In this document: piece after piece, positions 13,796-26,900 of the stretch
Position numbering within the stretch: position 1 is the first letter of the stretch
How the letters are laid out: every line of letters begins with the position of its first letter
From: Primula veris
Lineage: Eukaryota > Streptophyta > Magnoliopsida > Ericales > Primulaceae
Assembly (NCBI GenBank): GCA_963682055.1
Contig: OY821749.1
Coordinates: 29,457,631 to 29,521,630 of the forward strand
Direction of reading: 5' to 3'
DNA length: 64,000 nt
The notes under the pieces: model-generated
What the model was told of the DNA's origin: nothing
What the model saw: the letters and a program-made list of their open reading frames with translations, nothing else
Databases searched by the model: none
Position numbers and translations under genes: made by a program

Positions 13796-13879
13796 AATAT
13801 AGTGTACTCAAATAGTATGTATGTATGTAAGTAATAATATTTGATTTGATTTGATTTTATCAATTAAATTGGAGGTGAA

Positions 13880-16800
13880 ATGGACGAAGAGAGGGCGCTG
13901 ATAGTGGGTAATGAAAAGGAAATAGAGAAGAAGAATTACACACGTGATGTGCACGTGTTGAGCTCTGCTTTTTTGTTGATTTTTTTAGCTTTTGGTGCTG
14001 CTCAGAATCTGCAAACCACTGTTAACACCGTCAGTTTTTAATGCTTTTTTTTTTTTTTGTATTAATTGATGTTAATTTAAATGTTTTATTGTTAAGCTCT
14101 GTTTTTAAGATGTTGGGTATTTGGTTAATGGTTTTTTTTCTTGCATAATTGAACTAAAAGCTGAGTAGGAATCTTTAATTAACCAAGTTTTTTTAATGTG
14201 TTTTTTTTAATTGATAGTGATTTTTTATGAAGATGTTGGATTGTTGGTTAATGAGTTTTTTATTGCTTAATTGAACTAAAAGCTGAGTAGGAATGTTTAA
14301 GATGGATTAACCAAGTTCTTTTTTTACCTTACAAAGAAAAAGATTTTTAAGCTACACCTATAAACAAACATGTGAGTAACATGATGAGTTTTTCTTGTTT
14401 CTGGAAGTGATTTCAATTTTTTTATTTTTTTAAATTAAGCTCTATAAAAAAATTAGTTAAGTCACTTTACTAGTTATTTTTTCTTGCCTAATTAAGTTAA
14501 AAGTTGGGTAGAAATTTTAAGACGGAATAACTGAGTTTTAAGCTTCAACCGAACATCTGAGGAATTAGGTAGTGACCATAGAGTAACGGCCATAACTATC
14601 AAAATTACACGCATTAGTGTAAATATTACTACATATATAGTAGTTTGACAGCCTTGTACAATACAAAAAGGCCATATGATATGTGAAGCATTCCCACAAA
14701 CAATTACGGGTTGCATCGCTACAACCAAACAAGGTCGTAGTCATGGCTTACGAGTAATCGGTTATCAAAATATAGAAGTATAGGCTAGCGAAACGATAAG
14801 CGGAAATGAGGTGTTTATAACGTAGGGACATAGGATCGGGTACACATCATAAACATTACTATAAATAACATGTGATATCACAACTTCGTAATCGTACTAA
14901 AAAGAGGGCTACCATGCATTTCTTATAATAATGTTGATAGTATTAATACTTCAAATAAGGAGACTAAACATGACTGAATTATTGATTTTGCAAACTTTGC
15001 GACAGTAAAGGATCTTTTGTCTGGGAACGAGTTTTCAGTTGGAATTTCGGAACCGGAGTTTTTGTACCGAAAATAGGTTTTTCGTCATTCTCAAATGTCA
15101 ATTTTCTTTCCAGTATAGATATACTGTAAATATTAAAAGTTCCAAAATACGAGAGTGCGTCATGAGTCCAACTCATCATGAATATCTGCTTTGCCATGTG
15201 TTTAAATTGAACAAGTTTCAGTTACCAAATTCTGTTTTTGAAGAAAGCAATATTTCCAAATCTCTTGAAATGATTGCCAAATCATTTGCCTTACGTATGA
15301 AATGCTGCTGTTTTTTCCGTTTTATTTATTATTTTTCTCATTTCCCGACGTTTAATTTCAAAATTTTATTTTCAGCAGTGAAGCTGAAAACCCTTTGTGT
15401 AGACAGTTATTCGAAAAGCCATATATATATATATATATATATGTGAATACGAAGAGCAATAGTGCTTTTTTTTGGAGATGTTCCAACTCAGCATGTCAAT
15501 ATATCCAACTTCTAACAGACTCCTATACGAATAAGATCGATGAGAAAACTGCAAATGAAAGCTAAATTGAATTTTGGAGTTGTCATCTTTTGGAACTTCT
15601 CTGAAATCAATCCCATTTTATTTTGGACAAACACGTTTCGGTAGAGTTTTTCAAAATTTTGAGCGTCAACGCATAAATGTTCAAAAGTTGAGAATTAGAT
15701 GGACCTCATTGTGCGGTTATTTTGTTTTCCTGGCTCATATTTTGGTGGTTTGGATTTGAATTTTTTTGTGGCAGGAAGGTGACCTGGGAACAATTTCATT
15801 GGGTATATTATATACTTCATTTACGGTGTTCTCTTTGGTGGCTTCGTTGGTGGTTCGATCTTTGGGGTCGAAAAATGCTCTTGTTCTCGGGACTACTGGT
15901 TACTGGTTGTTCATTGCAGCAAATTTGGTTCCATCATGGTAATTACTGTAGGAAAATAATGTCGCTTTTATTTAGTTCAGTTACATTTTAAACATGTCCT
16001 GTCAATTTAATGAATTGAAGAACCATGTGAACACTTATCTTTGTGACTCATGCATTTCACGAATGCGATCTACATTAGCTTCTGAGAAACGCAACTAACT
16101 CAATTTGAGATACTTATCTCTGTCAATTCTTTTACTTGTTTCCTTAGTTGTAAGAGAATTCAACTGTAGAAAAAAATATAAGCATAGCGAACAGCAATCA
16201 CATTTTCTTTTTGAAGATCTCTACGAAAATAAATGACAACAGAAGAAGCACTTATATCAGGTGTTTATGTTATTTTAATAGTACAAACCAATTACGAAGT
16301 TGATGTTTATTGTAGGTATACAATGGTTCCAGCTTCTTTGTACCTAGGCTTTGCCGCTTCAATACTATGGGTTGCTGAGGTGGATTCGTCTGCATTATTA
16401 CATTTTAAAAAAAAATTGTTTCCTGTCTTTATTTTCTAAACTTGCATATATCCATCAGGGGACATATCTAACTTCCACTGCACAAAGTCATGCACACGAG
16501 TCCAATTTACATGAAGGAACTGTGATTGGCAGCTTCAATGGGGAGTTCTTTGGAGTATTTGCAAGTCACCAGGTATACAAGATGCTGTCTTTATCATGTA
16601 TGAAATGATTTTTTTAATCAAAAATGGCATGCTTTGAAAAATTCTCCTTTTTCCTTGGTTTGACTTCATTTCTATCATATTTCTGTTGTTTTTTATTTTT
16701 CAGGTCATCGGGAACCTTCTTACTCTTGCTTTTCTGAAAGATGGAACGGTATGCACGTCTCATTATTTTGTGACCATGTTTAAGGAGTATGTCTCGCTTG

Positions 16801-19497
16801 TTAAGTTGTGTTACATATCATCATTGTATTCAGAATTCAGATATGAGTGCTCACTGCTTCCATCTAACTCATCTTTTCTGATTTTTACACGATATCAGCT
16901 TTTAAACTTTGTTCTTGTCTTTTACTTCCTACTAGTAGTCCTATCTCTTAGCTGGCATTGATAAAATGAGTTTTTCTTCCAGAAGAGAACCAAGAATTCT
17001 GTATGCATGATATAGGTTGTATTATGCTCTCGGCTTATATTTTATAAACAACTTCTAAAGGTTTTTGCTTAGCCATGCACATTTTCCCCTGCACCCATAA
17101 TTTATAGTTTACCATCTCAAGACTTACCATTACTATAGTATTGGACACGTTAAATGGTTATATTGCATATCTTTAGGCAGACTAAAACATGTGTAAGTTT
17201 TAAATCGTAAGTATCTTATTTTTTCTTTTGGTTGATTATTATTTATTCACTGTAGGAAGGAAGTACAAGCGGCACGACTCCCCTGTTCCTTGTGTTTCTT
17301 TTTGTTATGTCTTTCGGTGTTGTGCTTATGTTCTTCTTGCAAAAGAGGGATACTAAAGCAGAAGAAGATGTACCTAATGCTTCTGTTTCTTTCTACTCAT
17401 CTATGGTTTCTCTCTCCAAGTCCGTGATCATTCCATTATATGACAAAAGAATGCTATTAATCATTCCTTTAATTGCGTATTCCGGTTTACAACAAGCATT
17501 TGTATGGTAATCATCAGTTAATTTTTGACCTTAAAACTTTATTCATTTTCTAAGTTTTCTTCTATTAAAAATGGATATTTTTTGCAAATTTAGGGCTGAG
17601 TTTACCAAGTACATTGTGAAACCTGCACTTGGTGGGTCTGGCGTAGGTGGTGCTATGGCAGTTTATGGAGCTTTTGATGTATTGGTAAGTACATTCTGCA
17701 TAGTTGTTAGTTCCAACTTCCAACTACAAATGATCTCATCTAAATTTCATATGTACGCAATACAATGTCTTTAAACTTTATTCTTTTGGAAAATAACCAG
17801 TCTGATAAACTTATTTCTAAGAAGGATGAAATCTGGGCTTAAATATGTTGGTCTGATAGAGAAACTTTAAAACATTTATTGGGTGAATTTCAGCTAGTGT
17901 TCCCATATTTGGGGTTAAATTCTATTTGGTTCCCATAGTTTCAGTTGCCAAACCGGTGGTCCTCATAGTTTGAACCTTGAAAACGTTACACCCATATTAC
18001 CCATAGTTTTCAATTACAACAGTACTGGCCTCATAGTCATAGTTCCATTAACACTGGTGGTCCCTTCCTAATGGATCAATAGAGATGTACTTGGAAACCA
18101 CTTGTGCAACCTATTTAAACTGTGGGGACTATTACCGTAACTTACCTAACTACGGGATTTGAAAGTGTTTCAATTGAAAACAAGGAACAAAATAGAAATC
18201 CTAGCAGATTGCCATGACCATTAGTGTTGCAATTGAACTGTTGATCAGATTAGAATATGATCCAAAGTATGGAGTCTATTGCTGTACTGAACCCTTATTT
18301 ACTTTGAGAAGTGATCATTTGTAAGCCACCTTCTCACCAACTAAGAACTCAATGGTTCGATATTTCCACTCCCATGTGTTGGTATTTATATATTTATTGT
18401 TCAATGGACAAGGAATTGGGAAAATAAGCAACAGCAATTTAATTTTTGATGAATAAAACAACTTTGCCTTTATCGAAATTAGAACCATGGTTTTCCATCA
18501 TATTTGTCTTTTATATCACTATTGGGGTGTGTACTTTTGATTATCTCAGTGCTCAGTGGCTGCGGGTAGACTTACCTCTGGTGTCAAGTCGATCACAATA
18601 ATAGTTTCTGCTGGAGTTTTCATCCAGCTTGTTGTGTTGATATGGATAATGTTCAACTATAGGTTAGCCAAGCCATATATCGATTATGTATCTAGTATGT
18701 TTTTTTATAGAATTTAAATGCTAAATTTTGGGTTGTAATCATCTGATCAGAAGCCTTTGAACCTTTTGCAGCGTTGGTAGTGGTTTTTTGGTTGTATTTT
18801 ACCCTCTTCTGATTGCGGCTTTATGGGGTATTGGTGATGGTGTATTCAATACACAGCTAAACGCTTTATTTGGCTTCCTCTTCAAACATGACATGGTTGG
18901 TCTCGTTGCCCCTTCTTTCCTATATATTCGTCTTTACTCTGACCTGCGAACATAATAAATCTCTCTATTTTTCAATGAGTAGTTGTAACTGGGAGGTGGC
19001 CGTTATCTAAATGAAAAATGGCTGTATGCCAATTAGGCGGGTTTGATTGCACCTTTGTAAATAAACTGGCTTATTGGATAGAAAAAAAACGCTAGACTAT
19101 TCAACTTGAAACTAATAGGTAGGTCCCAAATGCAAAAATCTCAGCTTGTACTTGAAACAACCAACTGTAATTACGACTTAATTGCTATAAATCATAAAAG
19201 AAGAAGAGCTATAATAAGCTTCTGTCAAACAGTTGTAACAGTCACCAACCTACCTCCACCTGAATCCACTCTCATGCCACTTAATCCCGACTTTATTTAC
19301 TGATATTTGTACAGGAAGGTTCGTTTGCTCAGCTAAAGCTTTGGCAAAGTGGTTCCATTGCAGTCGTGTTTTTTCTCAGTCCTTATATATCACTGCAAAC
19401 AATGGTAGTGATTATGATCGTTGCTGTTGTTATATCGTTGGCTGGATTTTTGGTACTCGTCCTTCATGTGGAGAAAGCATTTTCTCAGACTGCTTGA
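13880..19497 (+). CDS. UNC93-like protein 3 family, 432 aa, 10 exons
   Basis: Polytopic membrane protein of the UNC93 group in the major facilitator superfamily. Exons: 13880-14029, 15775-15938, 16316-16379, 16459-16572, 16704-16748, 17256-17506, 17594-17684, 18550-18662, 18772-18895, 19315-19497. They join in phase to 432 residues plus TGA. A short acidic N-terminus is followed by about ten to twelve hydrophobic segments. Family wording includes FLAFGAAQNLQTT, NALVLGTTGYW, PASLYLGFAASI, GTYLTS, GVGGAMAVYGA and WGIGDGVFNTQL. Length is close to plant UNC93-like proteins. Animal UNC93A regulates a K+ channel and UNC93B1 is a chaperone; plant members have been linked to K+ and stress responses, so transport function here is inferred only. 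The donors after exon 1 (ACC|GTCAGT) and exon 3 (GAG|GTGGAT) are weak but keep frame. Confidence 0.9.
14050..14530 (+). repeat. Three-copy degenerate tandem repeat in UNC93-like intron 1
   Basis: Directly after exon 1, a unit with AAGATGTTGG, GGTTAATG, AATTGAACTAAAAGCTGAGT and TTAACCAAGTT is repeated. Units 1 and 2 start at 14107 and 14230, a 123-bp period. A diverged third copy (TAAGTTAAAAGTTGGGTAG) lies near 14440-14530. Confidence 0.75.
15421..15442. repeat. (AT)11 microsatellite
   Basis: A pure AT dinucleotide run in intron 1 of the UNC93-like gene. It is likely length-polymorphic. Confidence 0.95.
17880..18215. repeat. Dispersed 'TTCCCATAGTTT' repeat in UNC93-like intron 7
   Basis: Repeated phrases such as TTGGTTCCCATAGTTTCAG, GGTCCTCATAGTTT and CTGGTGGTCCC, ending with complementary wording (TGTGGGGACTATTACCG, GGAACAAAATAGAAATCC), mark a non-autonomous repeat. 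It resembles the block at 5330-5690. Its ends are uncertain. Confidence 0.4.
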
Positions 19498-19940
19498 TAT
19501 TTTTTTCTGAAGCAAGTGTTGTTTTTCAAGTTGATCTTAAGGTCTCAATGAAGAGGCAAAGTTGTTTGAAAAGTTTGCGTTTTTCTTCTTCTTTGGGTAT
19601 TGCGTTAATGTCTTCATCAAGAATATCTGAGTTTCAGTACTGGGCTTTATGATGTAAAGGACGCCTTTCTAAGAACAAATTATAAACATTAGAACAATAT
19701 TTTACTATTCATTATATTTTCCTTCCTGCATTCCATACCTATCATAGCCTAAATGGAACTGAGAGAACTTAGAAGAACACACAGTCAACAAGAGGGATTG
19801 CAGAGTTTAACATCGAGCAATTAAAGTTATGATGAGAGTCTCGAATCAAACACGTGCAAAGTTTTCCTGACGTGTTATGTGTCGATTGTTTATAACAGTG
19901 TTGAATCTTGATTGATTATTCAGTTAATAGTCATATCGTG
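19498..19940 (+). other. 3' flank of the UNC93-like gene
   Basis: The 3' untranslated region follows the TGA at 19495-19497. AT-rich runs near 19680-19720 are likely polyadenylation context. No other feature is recognised. Confidence 0.5.
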
Positions 19941-19952
19941 AACTTATTGGCT

Positions 19953-20045
19953 ATGGGGTTTGAACCCCATGCGTGTACTTATTGTTCTGAAGATCTGTAG
20001 CCTTCCCTTGCCCTCTCAGGCAAACCAACTTGTTGAACATAAATA
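19953..20045 (-). repeat. tRNA-derived (SINE-like) module, decayed
   Basis: Read on the minus strand, AGTTGGTTTGCCTGAGAGGG (about 20017-20036) resembles a box A. GGGGTTCAAACCCC is a perfect box B in an 8-bp palindromic arm (19953-19970). The two boxes are about 50 bp apart, as in tRNA-derived SINE heads. No tRNA cloverleaf or A-rich tail was identified. Confidence 0.35.
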
Positions 20046-20255
20046 TGTTTTGTATAAATTTGTACATATAATACAATTGTCGAGTCTTTCTCAGTTTATG
20101 CTCACACTTATGAATCAATAGCAAAAACCATACTATGTTCAAAAAGTTGCCATAGATGTTTTTAATGGTCAAATGGGTTGAACCTTTTGGGTGGCCCATT
20201 TGACGAATTATTTATCCTTTTCGCTTCAACGGTTTTGAAACGGATGTTAGTAGAC

Positions 20256-20450
20256 AGGAATATCTTTAACAAAATATCATGGAAGCAAAACAACATCTAT
20301 TCTTATTTTTTATATTTTAAATGGAACGTTAGTGTAAGATTAGCATTTCGTACTGGGCGTTATAGAAAGGAATATCTTTAACAAAATATCAGGAAAGCAA
20401 AACAACATTTACACTTATTTCTTATATTTTAAATGAAACATTAGTGTAAA
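20256..20450. repeat. Tandem duplication, 112-bp period
   Basis: Units starting at 20256 and 20368 share AGGAATATCTTTAACAAAAT, AGCAAAACAACAT and TATATTTTAAATG.AAC.TT with about ten differences over some 83 bp. It lies in the spacer between the convergent UNC93-like and TIC32-like genes. Confidence 0.85.
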
Positions 20451-20962
20451 TATGGTTTCGTCAAGCGACGAGTTTTACAATGGTAGCTCGTATCACGTTT
20501 CCGTCCTAGGCTTGAACTATCATAATTTGATATCAAAAGTGTCTTAGTTAGCATATTTCACATACAGACGTCAATGATTAAGGAAAGTTTCCTCGTACGA
20601 AAAGTGTTTTCATCCTGTCAGTTAAATCCTTGGTTCAAATGTAACATTAATAAGTTATGCACAAGTTATATTTGCTTTTTCGGTAAGTTCATAAAGATCT
20701 GTTGTTGATTTCAAGGTACGACTAGATACGGCTTGCAAGTAACGTTCAGATATCTGAAATCTTAATGAATTATTGAGATAGTTTAAGGTCAATATAATTA
20801 GTACATGACCCAAAAAAAAACATAATTAGTACTGTAGATGGATCGGCAGTTTGGTATACAGCAACTGTCAATGCGACCGTTTTGTCTTGCCACCATATCA
20901 TCTTAATATCACACTTAACTCCTAAAATCGCTTGAACTTGAATCTTTGACAAAAACACAAAT

Positions 20963-23900
20963 CTAAATGCTGGTATTCGAATCGACCAAATCATTGCTGA
21001 AGTCCCATAGTTTCCTTGCTAATGCTTCGTCTCTGGCGCTCTTGCTCGGTTGCCACTCGTTACAGTCCACGTAATATTTCCCGGTTACACATTTCAATTT
21101 TGGGTGCAGTGCTACGTAACACGTTGTCGCCGCCCCCTAAACAATTGGATGAATGCAAAGATCAGATATATTTTTCAATTTGCACAATATCCGTATTGAC
21201 CTATGCATCTTTTGATCAAACAATAATTTGCAGGTAATACTACTATTTGGCAAATGCTATAATATATACTACTAATATATATCACAGCAAATCACATCAT
21301 AGACGTACCTGAGGAACATTCTTCCACATGGGAATTGTGAATAGCTGCAAAATTTCTGCAAACAGAAGATCATCATATTAGTATATTCCTTTGATTAACT
21401 AAAATGACGTGATAATCTTCCTTTTATTATGATTACTAGTCTAAATTCTAATACGTAAGTAATTTTGTAGTGGTCTATGTAGTTTTTGTTCTAGCTTGAT
21501 CAAGTTTAGGCAACATGTTCTAAGCGTGCATGGTTGAGTTACATACTCATCTGAATGGCAGAATGCTTCATGAGTTTAGTCATTATTAAACCTGGATGCA
21601 CCGAGTTTACTGTAATATTTGCATCTTCTTCCTGCATTTGAATAAAAAGTAATTAGGATAAACGGGAAAGGCTCAAAATTGACGATAACAGTGTAACGAT
21701 AATACTATGAGGATTTTGAAAGTACATAGTAGTAGTACGAATAACTAGAAGAGACGTCTTACCTTTAAACGACGAGAAAGCTCGTTGGCATGCAATATGT
21801 TAGCCAATTTGGATTGCCCGTAGGCCTTTTTGTCACAGTAGCTGAATAAGAAACATAAATCTTCTATAAGGACTACAACTAACCGAGTAACCACAAGTTT
21901 ACCTATTTTTCTAATAGATTCTATATTACAGTCACCAAAATATGCATAGAGAGACAAACTCTTACTAAACTTTTTAGGAATAATGAATATTAGCTTGGAA
22001 TTAACTGAATTATATATGAATTAATTTTTTTGTCAAGGAGACGAGGTTCAACGTAGCATGCTTCATTTTAGTGCAAAAGTAAAACACATTGAAAGTGTTG
22101 CCCTATATTTATTACAAATAAATATTTAAATACCCTTCTTCGTCGTTCAGTTTCTTAAAGCGAATGTTGCCCTTGTAAGTGTGGCGATGGGCGATTGACG
22201 AAAGGTTCACAATCCTACCTTCGATCCCACTTTCTTTTGCCGTCTCTTTCATTTTCCCAAGTAACAAGTTGGTTAGAAGAAAATGACCTGATCAGATTAA
22301 AACATAATTCAAATTAGCAATTCGCTAACAACTACGAGAACTCACCCAATTGAAACTCTGTTTTCAATTTAGAACTTTAAGCACAAGTAATTGTACTTAC
22401 CAAGGTGATTAGTTGCAAATTGCAACTCTATCCCATCCTCTGATAGCTGGTAGGGGCAAAACATTATTCCCGCATTGTTTCTGAAAATTAGCAGTACAAT
22501 CGAATGAATTCGCTTAAGATAGTAAAATATCTTCATAAGATTTAAGGATTAAACTTTTGGTAGTTTATATGTCTGTGTTTCACCATATTACCTTCTCTTG
22601 TTTATTATTATTATTTCATTTACTTGTTTTAAACTTTCCTTCTCGACCATGCTACAACATGTCCTGGTTGTTTTATAGCTTTCACTTACTGCCCAGTTTC
22701 TTACATCAGTTTATAAGGGATAAATATTAAACAGAGGCTTGTTTAGCCTGATACCAAATTAATTAACTACCCTAACACATTACAGCTATTTTGCACGGAT
22801 ACACATCTTTTGGAAAATTTAGGATACCAGGATACGTCAATCATTAAAATATTAATATATATTTTATATATTATTAAAAAGTAGCAACAAATATTCAAAC
22901 AAAAAACTGCTAACATAGATAGCAGGAGAGGGGGAATATAAAGAGGGAGGGAGTTATTAGTCTTAGAAAATAAAATTTCTCATCAATACCCCATTCTTTA
23001 AAGTAGTTGACGGTAAAAAAAAATGGGAAGCAAGAAACACGGACTAAAATCATAAACTTAGTTATGGTAACGCGAGAAGTCTGTGAACAACTAAGAATCA
23101 GGTAGCAAACTCAAATGAAACATTATAAATCCTTCGAACTCTAAGAAGGCCTACTATGGCATGCCCAAAAGGCCTATTATTATTTACTATTTAGTACTTA
23201 GTCCTTGTAATTACAGGAGACTTAACCTCTTTACAGCTTCTTAATAAGAGATATAATGTCAGTAGTCAAATGTTTCTACTTTAGTACTTGGTCCTTATGA
23301 ATGTCATGCATTAATTTGTTACAAAATAGTTTAATTCCACCAAGTTTGCTCGTAGTTTTGTTTGAGCTTAAAACGTTTTACTCGAGCTCCCTTTTTCTTA
23401 TTGACCAAAATTATCCGCTTCCAAAGTCCCAAATGTGTTTCAAATATCGTGGCAAACAGTATATGATTTTAATTAACAAAACACATCTCTGAACTGGTTT
23501 CTTGAAAGTAACGATATTTGTAGATTTTATTGTCAAAGTCAAGAGAGAAAAAGAGAGAGTGACTCACATCAAGATGTTTAGGGGAAGCTTAAGGCCAAGA
23601 AAGCTATCAACAAATGCTCTAATTGATTTCATTGAGCACAAATCAAGCTCTAGCACACTCACTTTAGCACCTCCATTGCTTTCAACAATGGCCCTCTTTG
23701 CTTCATTTGCAGCCTCCAAATTCCTTGCCGCAATTATAACATGAGCTCCTCTCATTGCCAAAACTCTTGAAGTCTCCAATCCTATCCCGCTTGCCCCACC
23801 TGTACGTATTAATCGACGAAATTTTAGCTAACTAATTCGTATGATTTCTCAGTCGTAGGTAGTCTTGTGTTATTACATGACTAAGTGATAGTACTATATA

Positions 23901-26900
23901 TTTTGATGAACGGGAGCATCCGCATCAACCTCCTTACGATTCTCCTCATTTTTAAGGAAATAATACCACTTTTTAAGCTTTACCTACCAATTTAAGGTTT
24001 ACACAAATTTTAAGCTTGCTTAAATATATTTCCCTATCTATATTAAATAACACGTTTTGCTAATATTTTAAAACTATGTTTATAGCTGCTAATGATAGTC
24101 AAATTTAATATGGTTTTCGTTGTAAATTCCAGTTAGAATTTCAATTAAAAGCATATAACAAAGGAAAAGGTAACAGAAAAATAAAATACACAGACTATGA
24201 ATAAGATTCACTTAAACGGTATACAAATATGTTGTGAAAAGGGTTCTAATTAAATTTAACAAAAAAGAAAATATCATATAGATTTGGTTATACAAGGTGA
24301 CAGAGTTCAGTCCAATGAGTTAATGTTTTATTGGTGGGATGAACGTGAAGAAATGAGCTGTATTAAATAATTAAATTCATTATACGGAAACTAACACCTT
24401 ACTGTAAAGTTATGGCATTGATAAGGTAACTGCTACACGTATGTTTTTAAGGATGAAGTCCTCAAATTTAAGGAAATTATGTCATTTGAGGATACAATTA
24501 AACGCAGTTGCTTGTGAATAATAAGTTCATAACTAAATAACTATGCACTAAGTCCAAAATTAGTAGAATTTCCAGCACCATTTGCTAAACTCTATATCCC
24601 TTGTTCTAATTTTCTTTGGCTAAATTAGGCTTTACACAAAATGTCGTAGAATATAAAAGAAACTCTATCTAAACTTAACTTAAGAAAATATAGCATATCT
24701 AGGTCATAAAATATAATCATGACGTGGTATAGACGTTATATATTCAAGTAAAGAGAATTTTTATAGTATGGTAGTACCATCTTTTATTTATTTTAATGAT
24801 AAGAAATGGATTCCCCGCATCAATTAAGTGGAACTCTTTAGGTACTTGAAGTTATTATAAAAAACAGTACTGAAAAAAGAAAATTAGTACAATATTGCAA
24901 GCTAAATGTTGTACCACTTAGATATCTGCGCTCTGTATACTAGATAATGATTATATAGATTTAAAAGATCCAAAAGAATTTAAATTTCTAATTTCTATAT
25001 ATTCATGCATGTAAGAGACTAAGAGACATAATAATAGATTTTAGAAACAGAATAGATTAATTGAGAAAAATATATTTACATATCAGAAAAGCTGTTTTGT
25101 GAAGGTATTAAAAACTATAATATTTTTTAAAAAATATGATAATTCACTTTACTTGAAATTTATAAATTTTATGATAAAAAATTATATAATTATAAATATG
25201 GCTATATGATTCAACGAAAAAATGTAATTGATATTAGTAAAAACGGATGAGACTAAGAATTAACAACCTTAGCGACTCCCAATATTACAAATTGTTTTAT
25301 TCCAAAATAATTTAGTTATTGGAAACAAGTTTGGTAGTCTTTTGGAGCTCAAAAAGTCAATTATTATTAACAATAACGAGCATATTTCTTATAAAAAATA
25401 TAAAAAAAAAAATGGAAACAGTGCGAAATAGACAAGATTGAAAAGAACTTGGTAAACATGTACGGTACAAAAGTTATACATTTATTATCTTGAAATAATA
25501 GAGGGAAACATTATTCAAGCATAAACTGCTTAGTCATTTTCCCTATTTATTGTGGTCTCCATGTCTACCCGAGATAAGAGGACATAGGTCATATAAGTTA
25601 GGTATCAATTCATTGCCAATATACATTATGGTAGTGTAAGATTCTCATTTACCTATATATAGTATTGTAAGATTCTCATTTACATATATATATGGTCCAT
25701 GTTTCTAGCTCTTTCCTTTTTTTGTTAGAATTGTGTGGTGTTACCCTGACCACAATACAATGACTATTCCCAGTTTAAAATAAATAAATAATTACACCTC
25801 CATTGATTTTAAATTTTTACCTGAAAAGATTAACACAAAATAAAAAAAAAGGGTATAGAAATGGTAAAAATTATCAATATCAATCATGTAAATTTTCCTT
25901 AATAAGTCGTAGTTCTTGTTTATATTTATTTTATTTTTGTAGCAGTATAGAAAAAACGTTCATGAGTCTTTCTTCATCTTTTATTTTGAATTTATATTTG
26001 TTTTCCTGACACAATAATATTTGAGATGGACCCTGAAAATTATGAAAGATTTCAATTTCAAGAATTCGGAAGAAAATTCACACACGTTAATATTTACTAT
26101 AGCAGTACATGTTAGAACTGATTATGTGTCAATAATCTCACAGTACCATGTACAAGAAATAAATATCTATTAATTTCTAACCTACCTTCTTTATATTTCT
26201 CCAGTAGACACCAGACACGGTACCATGTACAAGAAATAAATATCTATTAATTTCTATAAATTGCTGCCTTGTAGGGGATCAATTACTATTTTAAAGTAAA
26301 AAAGTTATATATATATATATATATATATAGATTTAGCAATTTTTAATTAATTTGCGGAAAAAGATATGGGGAAACCACCCCCCCTCAAAAAATAAAATAA
26401 AAAAAAAGTAGGGTAAAAACACTGACAAATGCAAATGTGTCAAAGTACTACTGGTATATAGAGCACATCGTCAATGTTTTTATCTCTAACACGAAGACGA
26501 CTCTAAAATACAATAGATAAAAAGTATAGCAAACTCAAAGCATATTTTATAATTAAGTTTCAGTAATTCTAATATATTTCTATAAACTGTTTGTTTGTGT
26601 ACATGTAGAATTATAGATTAAAATTCAAAAAAAATAAAATCAAATAGTTAGTTAGGTCATGATTCAGCCTCGTTTTTAAGTCAGACTTTAATAGTAGTAT
26701 GTTCGAGTTGTTGTTCGTAATAATATTAACTATAATTAGCCGACCTAGCTAAGGGCAACAAAAAGTTTTAAGGTTTTTGTAGGACGGTTTAATTTACCAG
26801 TAAAAATTAATTCAAAGCACCCATATGGAAGTTGGTGGTGTTCGATTTCGTCAAAGTCAAAACATTATTGGTTACTAATAGGCAAGGCAATAGTCCTTCC

